From JAVJQS01 sp040218815 (GTDB lineage: Bacteria > Bacteroidota > Bacteroidia > Flavobacteriales_E > Vicingaceae): a stretch of DNA of 64,000 nt. Below, piece by piece: positions 17,816-26,466 of the stretch. The position numbers and the translations under genes were made by a program. The notes beneath the pieces were generated by a model that saw only the letters and a list, made by a program, of their open reading frames with translations, was not told where the DNA came from and ran no database searches. Location of the stretch: positions 248,001 through 312,000 of the forward strand of contig JAVJQS010000004.1 in NCBI GenBank assembly GCA_040218815.1. Direction: 5' to 3'. How positions within the stretch are numbered: the stretch's first letter is position 1; each line of letters starts with the position of its first letter.

Positions 17816-19246
17816 ATGCACTGGCTGGACCTAACTATTTTTGTCGTTTATATTCTCACCATGCTTGGCGTGGGAGTATTCTTTTTTAATAAAAATAAAA
17901 ACGACGATGATTATTATGTGGGTGGTCGCAAGATGTCGGCAGGTCACATTGGGTTATCTGTTGTTGCTACTGATGTTGGAGGCGGATTCTCAATTGGCTT
18001 AGGAGGTTTAGGATTTACCATGGGAATTTCCGGAAACTGGATGCTATTTACTGGTCTAATAGGGGCTTGGCTGAGCAGTGTATTTTTAATTCCAAAAGTA
18101 TATCAAACAGCTAAAGATAAAAAGCTACTTAGCTTTCCGCAGGCATTAGAGCACTATTACAACCCTAATGTAGCATTGGTTGCAGGTATTATTTCCTTAA
18201 TTGGTTACATTGGATTTACAAGTTCCCAAATATTGGCTGGTGCAAAACTAGCTACAGCAACTTTTCCTGCTTTAGAAATCCCTCAGGCAGTTATTTTTAT
18301 GGGCATTGTAGCAGTAGTTTATACCGTAATAGGAGGGTTGAAGGCTGTAATTTATACTGATTCTATTCAATGGTCTATTTTGTTACTTGGATTAGTTGGG
18401 ATTGGAATTCCTTTAGGTTTTATTGAAATTGGCGGCTGGGAAGGATTAAAAGCAGCAGTAAAACCAGAAATGTTGAGTTTAACCAATATCAGCTTTTCTC
18501 AGCTAATAAATTGGTTCATTACCATTGTTCCTATATGGTTTGTCGGTATGACCTTATATCAAAGAATTTATGCCTGTCGAGATGAAAAAACAGCTGTAAA
18601 GGCTTGGCGAATAGCTGGTTTATTTGAATGGCCCATTATGGCATTTATGGGCGTATTACTAGGCTTGTTTGCAAAAATTGGTTTTGAACAAGGCATGTTT
18701 GCAGATTTGGGTTATGCTTCATCAGAATCAATTGATGCCGAAATGGGCTTGCCTTTATTTTTAAGGCAAATGCTACCTATAGGTTTAATGGGGCTTATGC
18801 TATCAGCTTACTTTTCAGCGATTATGTCTACTGCTGATAGCTGTCTCATGGCGGCCTCTGGTAATTTTATGACAGATATATTGAGTAGAATTAAAAAATC
18901 AATGGCTGAAAACATCCGAATCTCGCAGCTAATTACCTTCATTATTGGAGGACTGGCCATTTTTATAGCCTTGCGCATGCAAAATGTGCTTGAATTAATG
19001 CTATATTCTTACGCATTTATGGTTTCTGGCTTGTTGGTGCCTGTATTGGCAATGCTATTTCTAAAAAGGCCTTCTGTAACTGCTGCAATATCCGCAATGC
19101 TTGTAGGAGGTTCAACAACATTGGTCTTAATTTTTTTAGATCAAGATTTACTGTTTAACTTAGATGCAAACTTTTTTGGAATAAGTGCATCGGGTCTAAC
19201 ATTTGCCTTAGTTCAACAATTTTTTTCAAGTACTAGCACTAAATAA
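17816..19246 (+). CDS. Sodium:solute symporter (SSS family)
   Basis: This 476-residue inner-membrane protein has about 13 helices. It opens LDLTIFVVYILTMLGVGVFF and continues DDYYVGGRKMSAGHIGLSVVATDVGGG, the usual SSSF start. The helix equivalent to TM8 carries SAYFSAIMSTADSCLMAASGN, with the Ser/Thr residues of the Na2 site. The substrate could be an amino acid or another organic solute. It lies between a GNAT gene (1 bp gap) and a PLP racemase-like gene (3 bp gap), which suggests uptake and processing of one compound. Confidence 0.9.
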   Translation: MHWLDLTIFVVYILTMLGVGVFFFNKNKNDDDYYVGGRKMSAGHIGLSVVATDVGGGFSIGLGGLGFTMGISGNWMLFTGLIGAWLSSVFLIPKVYQTAKDKKLLSFPQALEHYYNPNVALVAGIISLIGYIGFTSSQILAGAKLATATFPALEIPQAVIFMGIVAVVYTVIGGLKAVIYTDSIQWSILLLGLVGIGIPLGFIEIGGWEGLKAAVKPEMLSLTNISFSQLINWFITIVPIWFVGMTLYQRIYACRDEKTAVKAWRIAGLFEWPIMAFMGVLLGLFAKIGFEQGMFADLGYASSESIDAEMGLPLFLRQMLPIGLMGLMLSAYFSAIMSTADSCLMAASGNFMTDILSRIKKSMAENIRISQLITFIIGGLAIFIALRMQNVLELMLYSYAFMVSGLLVPVLAMLFLKRPSVTAAISAMLVGGSTTLVLIFLDQDLLFNLDANFFGISASGLTFALVQQFFSSTSTK

Positions 19247-19249
19247 GTT

Positions 19250-20359
19250 ATGGCGTTTATCACTTTAGATCAACATAAGTTAGAGCATAATTTTAGGTTT
19301 CTACAAAATTTATTCGATGAACATGGTATTCGTTGGACTATAGTTTCTAAATTATTGTGTGGCTATAAACCATACTTGCAAGTATTACATGATTTGGGTG
19401 CAGAAAATTTATGTGACTCTCGGATTGCTAACCTCAGAACAATAAAATCTGTTTCAAAAGATATAGAAACCGTGTTTATTAAGCCACCAGCAAAGCGCAA
19501 CGTAAAGAATGTTGTGAAATATGCTGATATAAGCTTCAATACTGAAATTGAAACAATAAAGGCACTATCGGAAGAAGCTGTTCGACAAAATAAAAAGCAC
19601 CAAGTACTTATAATGATTGAATTGGGAGAGCTAAGAGAAGGGGTTTTAAAAGAGGAGTTTCTCGATTTTTATGAAGCTGTGTTTCAATTGCCAAATATAG
19701 AGGTGATAGGTATTGGAACAAATCTTACATGTATGTATGGCGTTTTGCCTACCCATGATAAATTAATTCAGCTTTGTTTATACGTGAATTTAATTGAATC
19801 AAAATTTAACCGTGTTATACCCTTTATTTCTGGAGGAACAACAGTAACTATTCCACTAATTTTTCAAAACTTATTACCTAAAGGAGTAAATCATTTTAGA
19901 ATAGGAGAGGCACTCTTTCAAGGTACAGAGCCCTATCACAATGAACAAATTGAGGGAATGAAGCTGAATTTGTTTGAATTGAATGCAGAAATTATTGAAT
20001 TAACAGAGAAGCCAAGAGTGCCAGATGGAAAAATCGTGGCAAACGTGAAGGGGGAGAGCATGAAGTTTGACGAGGAAGATAAGGACTCTACATCCCTGCG
20101 CGCCTTAATCGATTTAGGAGTATTAGATGTAGATGAAGATCAATTAAAATTAATTGATGATGACATTTCTATTGTCGGTTCTTCATCAGATGTAATGGTT
20201 ATTGATTTAGGAACCAATAAAAAAAATTATAAGGTTGGAGACTATATCAGTTTCAATTTAGGGTATTTGGCTATTTTGAGAGTTATGAATTCCAGGTACA
20301 TTGAGAAGAAAATTAAAATTGGGAACAAAATCCTTTCTGCTGAACCAGTATTGAACTAA
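19250..20359 (+). CDS. Alanine/ornithine racemase-like PLP enzyme
   Basis: This 369-residue protein has the fold-type III PLP barrel of alanine racemases. K34 in WTIVSKLLCGYK is the expected Schiff-base lysine; the SKLLCG context with AENLCDSRIANLR resembles ornithine racemase (Orr) rather than classical Alr. ISGGTTVTIP binds phosphate, and HFRIGEALFQGTEPY is the conserved end of the barrel. A beta domain follows. It probably interconverts D and L forms of a basic amino acid, but this is not certain. It is the last gene of the GNAT-symporter operon. Confidence 0.82.
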   Translation: MAFITLDQHKLEHNFRFLQNLFDEHGIRWTIVSKLLCGYKPYLQVLHDLGAENLCDSRIANLRTIKSVSKDIETVFIKPPAKRNVKNVVKYADISFNTEIETIKALSEEAVRQNKKHQVLIMIELGELREGVLKEEFLDFYEAVFQLPNIEVIGIGTNLTCMYGVLPTHDKLIQLCLYVNLIESKFNRVIPFISGGTTVTIPLIFQNLLPKGVNHFRIGEALFQGTEPYHNEQIEGMKLNLFELNAEIIELTEKPRVPDGKIVANVKGESMKFDEEDKDSTSLRALIDLGVLDVDEDQLKLIDDDISIVGSSSDVMVIDLGTNKKNYKVGDYISFNLGYLAILRVMNSRYIEKKIKIGNKILSAEPVLN

Positions 20360-20568
20360 ACTGAAAGCCAAGTCTATCTACATGAATTGACCAATATTTA
20401 AGATGTTATATATTTTTTAAATCCCGAAAGAATTCAATATTGACAACAGATTGGAGGGCAAGTATTTCTAATATTTGATTTATTGTTTAGCTTTTTATAA
20501 ATAAGATTAAACAATAATATTAATTTAATGTTAAAAAGGTATAACTTAAATTAATAAAATCAAATCTT

Positions 20569-21549
20569 ATGAAAAATTCAAAATTATTATTAATGCTGTT
20601 CTTAGCATTATCTTTCTCATTCGTTGCATGTGAAGACGACGATGATGAGCCGGCTCCAATTTCAAACAATGGAGGAAATAATAGTCAAAGCATAGCTGAA
20701 ATAGCAATTGCTGATGATAGAACCGATAGTTTAGTAGTAGCTTTATCTACTGCAGGCTTAGTACAAACATTTCAAGATGCAGGAACTTACACAGTATTTG
20801 CACCTACCAATCAAGCCTTTGTTGATTTATTAGCATCAGAGCCTACTTGGAACAGAATCTCTGACATTCCAGTTGATGCCCTAACAGATGTTTTACTATA
20901 CCACGTTTTAGCAACAGAAGTTAGAGCAAGTGATTTAACTGAAGATACTTATGCTACAACCTTAAATACCCAAGGTAGTGATAAGGATGAAAATACTGTA
21001 TTAGAAATTGACTTAACACCAAATGCAAGAATTAATAATTCTTCTAACATTACTGCCACAGATATTGAAGCGAATAATGGTGTAATTCATATAATTGATG
21101 CGGTGATATCTCCTCGCAGTACTGTTGAACTTGCGATTAATGATGAACGTTTTACCAGTTTAGTTGCAGCACTTCAAGTTTTTGGAGATACCCTAACGAG
21201 CACTTTAGCAGGATTTAGCAATTCTACAATTTTTGCTCCTACAAATGCTGCTTTTCAAGCTCTTTTAGATAGTGATCCAACATGGAACTCTTTAGCGGAT
21301 ATTCCAAGAGGGACATTGAACAATGTTTTATTATATCATGTAAATGGTATGTCTAATGTACAATCAGGAGAATTAATGGATAATCAAACCATTACAACTG
21401 CCTTAAGCGGTTCAGTTTTAACAGTTGATCTTTCTAACGGTGCTAAAATTGAAACAGGTGCAGGCCAAAGTGTTGAAATTATTGTCACTGATGTTCAAGG
21501 AACAAATGGTGTTATCCACGCAGTAGATGAAGTACTTTTGCCTCAATAA
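20569..21549 (+). CDS. Fasciclin (FAS1) repeat lipoprotein
   Basis: This 326-residue exported lipoprotein has a lipobox ending at Cys21 (SFSFVAC) followed by an acidic linker EDDDDE, which in this phylum often accompanies surface export. Two FAS1 domains follow (about residues 41-180 and 185-325). Each shows YTVFAPTNQAFVDLL or TIFAPTNAAFQALL, the VLLYHV strand and a final GVIHIIDAVISP or GVIHAVDEVLLP. The family mediates adhesion or matrix contacts. It is a single gene with its own terminator at 21572-21601. Confidence 0.93.
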   Translation: MKNSKLLLMLFLALSFSFVACEDDDDEPAPISNNGGNNSQSIAEIAIADDRTDSLVVALSTAGLVQTFQDAGTYTVFAPTNQAFVDLLASEPTWNRISDIPVDALTDVLLYHVLATEVRASDLTEDTYATTLNTQGSDKDENTVLEIDLTPNARINNSSNITATDIEANNGVIHIIDAVISPRSTVELAINDERFTSLVAALQVFGDTLTSTLAGFSNSTIFAPTNAAFQALLDSDPTWNSLADIPRGTLNNVLLYHVNGMSNVQSGELMDNQTITTALSGSVLTVDLSNGAKIETGAGQSVEIIVTDVQGTNGVIHAVDEVLLPQ

Positions 21550-21571
21550 TTAATATCATTTATAGTTTATT

Positions 21572-21601
21572 AAAAGCCTCAATGATTTGAGGCTTTTTTT
21601 A
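21572..21601 (+). terminator. Rho-independent terminator of the fasciclin gene
   Basis: AAAAGCCTCA pairs with TTGAGGCTTTT around a short loop, followed by a T run. It is 22 bp after the fasciclin stop. The rest of 21602-21825 shows no gene or other clear signal. Confidence 0.85.
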
Positions 21602-21825
21602 TCTCTTAATTTTTCAATTTGTATCGTTTCATTAAATGAATGCTTTTAATGTTTCTAAAGACCTTATCATAAATAGAGTAAGTTTAAGCTTTTTGGTAGT
21701 AGTTGAGTGTAATTTAGCTCAATAAATAGAGTAGGAGGCTGCATTTAACAATTTTACCATTCTGAAATTAGTGTTTTGAAGGTGTTGGTTAAACAGCCAA
21801 CAAATGGAGATTAAGAAGTATTCAA

Positions 21826-21860
21826 TAAAAAAGGGCGATGCTAATATTAGCATCGCCCTT
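21826..21860 (-). terminator. Strong terminator for the M16 pair (30-bp perfect palindrome)
   Basis: Positions 21831-21860 are a perfect 15+15 palindrome (AAGGGCGATGCTAAT and its complement). On the minus strand it is followed by a run of T, so it terminates transcription of the M16 genes, whose last stop is at 21886. Confidence 0.88.
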
Positions 21861-21885
21861 ATAGTTTGGTAGATATCTATATTGT

Positions 21886-23967
21886 TTACTCCTCAATAGC
21901 AAACATGCTATCATCAATCTTTGGATTAAGCTCAATCACTTCAACTTTTGTTGATAATGATTGAGGTCCCATAGGCTCTACAATGGTGTGAGGAAACATA
22001 ATGCCCTTCACTTCCTTATAGTCGCTGAAGCTGCGTTGCATTACCATGTCACCTTGTGGTGTTTCTTGAGTAGTTTCAGAAGCGACCTCTAAATGAGAAT
22101 CAACCGAAAAGTAATCTTTTTGCTTTTCACCATTTGGTTTAGTTATTTCAACTACATAAACCTTTTCGTCATTTTTTGTATCTATTCCTAACAATTCAAT
22201 GGAATAGTCTTCTGTGTTATAAAGTAATTCAGGGAATATTACTGTTTCAAACTTCATATCGGCCAACTCTTCTTCCGACATCATAGTTTTACCTTGAGGG
22301 CTTGATGTTTGCCCTGTCTCTCCGTTATAAACCGTTTTTTGAACCACCATTCCATTGACCTGAACGGTTTGCAATAGCTTTTCACCATTTACATTAACTA
22401 CATTTAAGTTAAACGGTGTGCCTTGCATTGAAGCAGACATATCCATGGATATGGACTCAACTTTTTTAAGCTTCTTTTCACCACCCAGTGCAGCAATATA
22501 ATCTTCAATCACTTTTTCAGCTGTAACACCTTCTGGTGCATCCATTAAGGTAGTTTCTGCAGCTTCATTCCCATAGGTGTCGTAAAACTGAATGGTTCCA
22601 GTAGGGCTAAATGCCTTTATTTTATCAGCAACCTCTTCTTGGTTTCCAACAATTAATACATAACCGCTCATTGGGTTGATGTATTTTTTTGAAATGGCTT
22701 TCACATCTTCCAAGGTAACGGCAGCCAAATTCTTAAGGTAATTGTTGTAATAGTCTTCTGGTAAGTCATACTTTTCAGTATTTATTGCAAATCGTGCTTT
22801 TGTTTGAGGATTTTCCAAGCCAATAGCAAACGTTCCAGTTCTATAGTTTTTAATTGTTTGCAACTCATCTTCTGTTATTTCGCCCTTACGCATCGCCATA
22901 ATTTCATTCATCATTTCATTTAATGCGCTATCAGTTACTTCATTTCTAACTTTAGCTGAAGCAGAAAAAGATCCTACTAACTCATCAGAATCTATGCTGG
23001 ATCTAGCACCATAAGTATAAGAGTGCTCTTCTCTAAGGTTTAAGTTTAGTTTTGATACAAACCCCCCACCTAATATTCCATTGGCAACGCTTGCTCCTAT
23101 AACATCTTCTGATCCTGGTTCAAGCTCAATGGTATTAAATGTTGATACAACAGATTGAACAGCTCCGGGCTTATTTACGAAAGCAATTTGCATTGCACTA
23201 GGTTGCTCTGGCATCGGATAATCAAAAGTTGGGACTTCTCCTTTTTTCCAATCTCCAAAATATTTTTTAATCAAGGGTTTTGCTTCTTCTAAATTAATGT
23301 CTCCTACAACCGCTAAATAAGCTACATTAGGCTTAAAATACTTATTGTAAAAACTCTTTGCATCTTGCAAGTTAATATTACTTATTGTTTCCTCAGTGGT
23401 GATCTCACCATAAGGGTGATCCTTACCATACAATAAAACACGTTGTACATTTCTTGCTATTGCATCTGGATCATCTTTTTCAGTTTGAATCCCTGAAATG
23501 TATTGTGTTTTTAGCTTTTCAAGTTCTTCTTCCTTAAAGTCCGCATTAATTACAACATCAGACATAATTTCCAACAATTTCGTTTGATGCTTTTTCAAGG
23601 AAGCTCCATAAACTGAAGTAGCAGAGGTGAAGAATCTTGCTCCAATAAAATCTACAGCAAAATTTAAATCTTCTTTGCTCATAGTCTCTGTGCCTTTTGC
23701 TAGTAAGTCACCTGCAATATCTGCTGCTCCTGCTTTATCTCCTTCTTTAACTGGATCAATGTCTAACTGCAACGAAAAGGCTACTTGAGGTAATTTGTGA
23801 TTTTCAACCACGAAAACCTTTAAGCCATTATCTAAGGTAAATGATTGTGTTTCCCCTAAATCGATTTTTGGAGCAGGACCTGCTTCAGGCATTTCACTTC
23901 TGTCGACTTGGGCTAACAATGAACTCGCAAGAAGCGTGAGTACTATATTTAAAAATATTTTTTTCAT
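21886..23967 (-). CDS. Non-catalytic M16 peptidase-like subunit with C-terminal LolA-like domain
   Basis: This 693-residue protein has a signal peptide (to about residue 20). Its M16 domains span about residues 38-460. The HxxEH zinc site is absent: the aligned stretch reads AGAADIAGDLLAKGT. It retains VFVNKPGAVQSVV-type and SYTYGARSSI landmarks of the partner subunit. Residues about 485-693 (DYIAALGGEKKLKKVESI and KDYFSVDSHLEVASE) look like the LolA/outer-membrane lipoprotein-sorting fold often fused to such proteins in this phylum. With the active subunit 38 bp upstream it likely forms a heterodimeric periplasmic peptidase. Confidence 0.88.
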   Translation of the reverse strand: MKKIFLNIVLTLLASSLLAQVDRSEMPEAGPAPKIDLGETQSFTLDNGLKVFVVENHKLPQVAFSLQLDIDPVKEGDKAGAADIAGDLLAKGTETMSKEDLNFAVDFIGARFFTSATSVYGASLKKHQTKLLEIMSDVVINADFKEEELEKLKTQYISGIQTEKDDPDAIARNVQRVLLYGKDHPYGEITTEETISNINLQDAKSFYNKYFKPNVAYLAVVGDINLEEAKPLIKKYFGDWKKGEVPTFDYPMPEQPSAMQIAFVNKPGAVQSVVSTFNTIELEPGSEDVIGASVANGILGGGFVSKLNLNLREEHSYTYGARSSIDSDELVGSFSASAKVRNEVTDSALNEMMNEIMAMRKGEITEDELQTIKNYRTGTFAIGLENPQTKARFAINTEKYDLPEDYYNNYLKNLAAVTLEDVKAISKKYINPMSGYVLIVGNQEEVADKIKAFSPTGTIQFYDTYGNEAAETTLMDAPEGVTAEKVIEDYIAALGGEKKLKKVESISMDMSASMQGTPFNLNVVNVNGEKLLQTVQVNGMVVQKTVYNGETGQTSSPQGKTMMSEEELADMKFETVIFPELLYNTEDYSIELLGIDTKNDEKVYVVEITKPNGEKQKDYFSVDSHLEVASETTQETPQGDMVMQRSFSDYKEVKGIMFPHTIVEPMGPQSLSTKVEVIELNPKIDDSMFAIEE

Positions 23968-24005
23968 AATTTTTATTTTCTAGGAATAATTTTTTTGAAT
24001 GAATT

Positions 24006-25337
24006 TTAATTGGACTGTTGTGCTTTTGGCAAGTAATACAATACCACACGGTTCTCATCATTCAAGTACTTGTTTGCAACGTTCTTAATGTCCTCACGTG
24101 TAACTTTCATGTAACGGTCTATCTCTGTATTTACCAAGTTGGCATCACCAAAATAAACAGAATAATTCGCCAAGTTTTCTGCTAAACCTCTGACATTTGA
24201 ATTATTTGTGACAAAATCATTTTCTACCTGGTTTTGAAGCTTTTTGAATTCTTTTTCAGATATTAAATCATTTTTAACATTGGCAATTTCTTTATTCATA
24301 GCTTCCTCTAATTCCATTGGTGGAACACCCATATTTGTTATTCCAAACATCAGTGCCAAGCCTGGATCTTCAGTAGGCAAGGGAAAGGCTCCAACAAAAA
24401 CTGCTTTTTGCTTTTCGTCTTTAATAACTTTTTGAAAACGAGAACTCTCACCTTGAGAAAGTAATTGCGACAACATACTCATTGCATAATAATCCGCATT
24501 GCCTTGCTGAGGCATATGGTAGCCCATAACAACAGCAGGTAATTGAATATTGTCATAAACAGTATCTCTCACTTCAGCAGTTTTTTTAGGTTCTACTATT
24601 GTAGGACGAGGAATTTCTTTTGTTCCTTTAGGAATATCACCAAAGTACTCTTTAATCCATTTTTTAGTTTCCTCTATGTCTATATCACCAGCAATTGATA
24701 AGGTAGCATTATTAGGAACATAAAAGGTATTGTAAAACTCCATAAATTCAGATAGTTCTGCTTGATTGATATACTCAGGAGATCCTCCTGGAGTCCAACG
24801 GTAAGGGTGCTCTACAAAAGCATGACCAAATGTTTCATTCAAAATAGTTCCATAAGGCGTATTTTCATTTCGCTGCTTAAGTTCCTCTTTTACAACTCCT
24901 CTTTGAGTTTCAACCCCTTTCTCATCAATTTTAGCATGAAGCATTCTTTCAGACTCTAACCATAAACCTAATTTAAGCTGATTTGAAGGCAATACTTCGT
25001 AATAAAACGTTCTATCAAATGAGGTATTGGCATTTAATACACCTCCATTGCCTTGAACAATTTTAAAGAACTCGCCGCGATCAATGTTTTCAGAACCTTC
25101 AAAGAGTAAGTGCTCAAAAAAGTGCGCAAATCCGGTACGATTTGGATCCTCATTTTTAGATCCTACATGGTATAGCACAGACACAGCCACAATAGGAGTG
25201 GAGTGATCTTCGTGTAAAATTACATGTAAACCATTTTCTAGATCATATTCAACAAACTCTATTTGTTTTACTTTATCCTGAGCGAAACTGCTGAGCGTTA
25301 ATAAAGCACTAATAGCAAAGACTATTCTTTTTTTCAT
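24006..25337 (-). CDS. M16 family zinc metallopeptidase, catalytic subunit
   Basis: This 443-residue secreted protein (signal peptide to about residue 19) has the inverted zinc motif H72-F-F-E75-H76 in GFAHFFEHLLFEGS and the distal VVKEELKQRNENTPYG helix. It is the length of one M16B chain and so needs a partner. The next gene on the same strand supplies the metal-free subunit, as in mitochondrial processing peptidase-like pairs. It is likely to act in the periplasm on peptides or misfolded protein fragments. Confidence 0.92.
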   Translation of the reverse strand: MKKRIVFAISALLTLSSFAQDKVKQIEFVEYDLENGLHVILHEDHSTPIVAVSVLYHVGSKNEDPNRTGFAHFFEHLLFEGSENIDRGEFFKIVQGNGGVLNANTSFDRTFYYEVLPSNQLKLGLWLESERMLHAKIDEKGVETQRGVVKEELKQRNENTPYGTILNETFGHAFVEHPYRWTPGGSPEYINQAELSEFMEFYNTFYVPNNATLSIAGDIDIEETKKWIKEYFGDIPKGTKEIPRPTIVEPKKTAEVRDTVYDNIQLPAVVMGYHMPQQGNADYYAMSMLSQLLSQGESSRFQKVIKDEKQKAVFVGAFPLPTEDPGLALMFGITNMGVPPMELEEAMNKEIANVKNDLISEKEFKKLQNQVENDFVTNNSNVRGLAENLANYSVYFGDANLVNTEIDRYMKVTREDIKNVANKYLNDENRVVLYYLPKAQQSN

Positions 25338-25467
25338 AAATTTTAAATTTTGGAAATCCGAAAATACAAAAAGTTCTGGGAAATCCAGCAGGAATTACAA
25401 GGAAGGGGAAATAATTACATAAATGGTTGATAGCCTAACTTTGATTAGAGGATTTTGGTGTCTAGAA

Positions 25468-26463
25468 TCAAAATTTTACAACAATTCTACCTTTAGATTT
25501 TCCTTCTAACATAAGTGCTATATGCTCGTCTAGTTGCTCTAATGAAATTATTTTTTTCATTTGATTAAGCTGTTTGGGTTTCCATTTTTCTGCAAGTAGC
25601 TCCCAAATTCTTAATCGAATATTTCTAGGTGTTTCAGCAGTTTCAATTCCCAATAAATTAACTCCATTTAATATAAAAGGGTAAACTGTGGTATTCAGTT
25701 CTGGTGAAACCACCAAACCACAAACTGCTACATTTCCATTTCTTCCGCAAGCTTTAATACAGGTAGCTAAAGTATTTCCACCGATGGTATCAATTGCACC
25801 AGCCCAAGCGCTTTTTAATAATGGCCTCCCACTTTTATCATCTGCCGCTTCACGGTCGACTATTTTACTTGCTCCCAACTTTCTCAAATAGTCATGTTCA
25901 GCTGCTTTTCCACTTGAAGCGATAACCGAATAATTATTTATGGACAAAATTTCTACTGCCATACTGCCAACACCACCAGTGGAACCAGTTACCAAGACGG
26001 AACCCATATCAGGATGTTGCCCATTTTGTTCCATTTTATAGAGGGATAAAGCTGCTGTGAATCCGCCTGTTCCTAAAATCATTGCTTCCTCTAGACTTAA
26101 ATTTTCTGGTTTTTTTACTGGCCATGCCGCAGGAACACGAATATATTCTTGAAAACCTCCTGAAGTATTCATTCCAAAATCGTAAGAGGTTATAATTACT
26201 TCATCGCCTTTAATAAAATCACTGGTTTCACAAGAAACAACAGTTCCACAGGCATCAACCCCAGGTGTATGAGGGTAGTTTTTGGTAATTCCTTTGTGAC
26301 CGCTAGAGGATAGGGCGTCCTTATAATTTAGCGCTGCATATGCTACTTTTATTAAAACTTCCCCGGAAGGTAGCTCAGCAGTAGATTTGTTTTCTATTGC
26401 TCTACTAAACGTTCCATCTTCTTCCTCACGTATTACAAATGCGCGGTAATTTATGTCTTCCAT
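25468..26463 (-). CDS. YhdH/AcuI-type zinc-free quinone oxidoreductase
   Basis: This 331-residue MDR-superfamily enzyme begins with YRAFVIREEEDGTFSRAIE and has VAYAALNYKDALSSSGHKG, typical of the YhdH/YhfP subgroup, whose E. coli homologue AcuI reduces acryloyl-CoA with NADPH. The NADP-binding segment SVLVTGSTGGVGSMAVEIL is at about residues 152-170. No structural zinc cysteines are visible. It is probably detoxifying or involved in acrylate metabolism. It lies 3 bp after the stop of the membrane protein gene upstream on the same strand. Confidence 0.9.
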   Translation of the reverse strand: MEDINYRAFVIREEEDGTFSRAIENKSTAELPSGEVLIKVAYAALNYKDALSSSGHKGITKNYPHTPGVDACGTVVSCETSDFIKGDEVIITSYDFGMNTSGGFQEYIRVPAAWPVKKPENLSLEEAMILGTGGFTAALSLYKMEQNGQHPDMGSVLVTGSTGGVGSMAVEILSINNYSVIASSGKAAEHDYLRKLGASKIVDREAADDKSGRPLLKSAWAGAIDTIGGNTLATCIKACGRNGNVAVCGLVVSPELNTTVYPFILNGVNLLGIETAETPRNIRLRIWELLAEKWKPKQLNQMKKIISLEQLDEHIALMLEGKSKGRIVVKF

Positions 26464-26466
26464 ATT

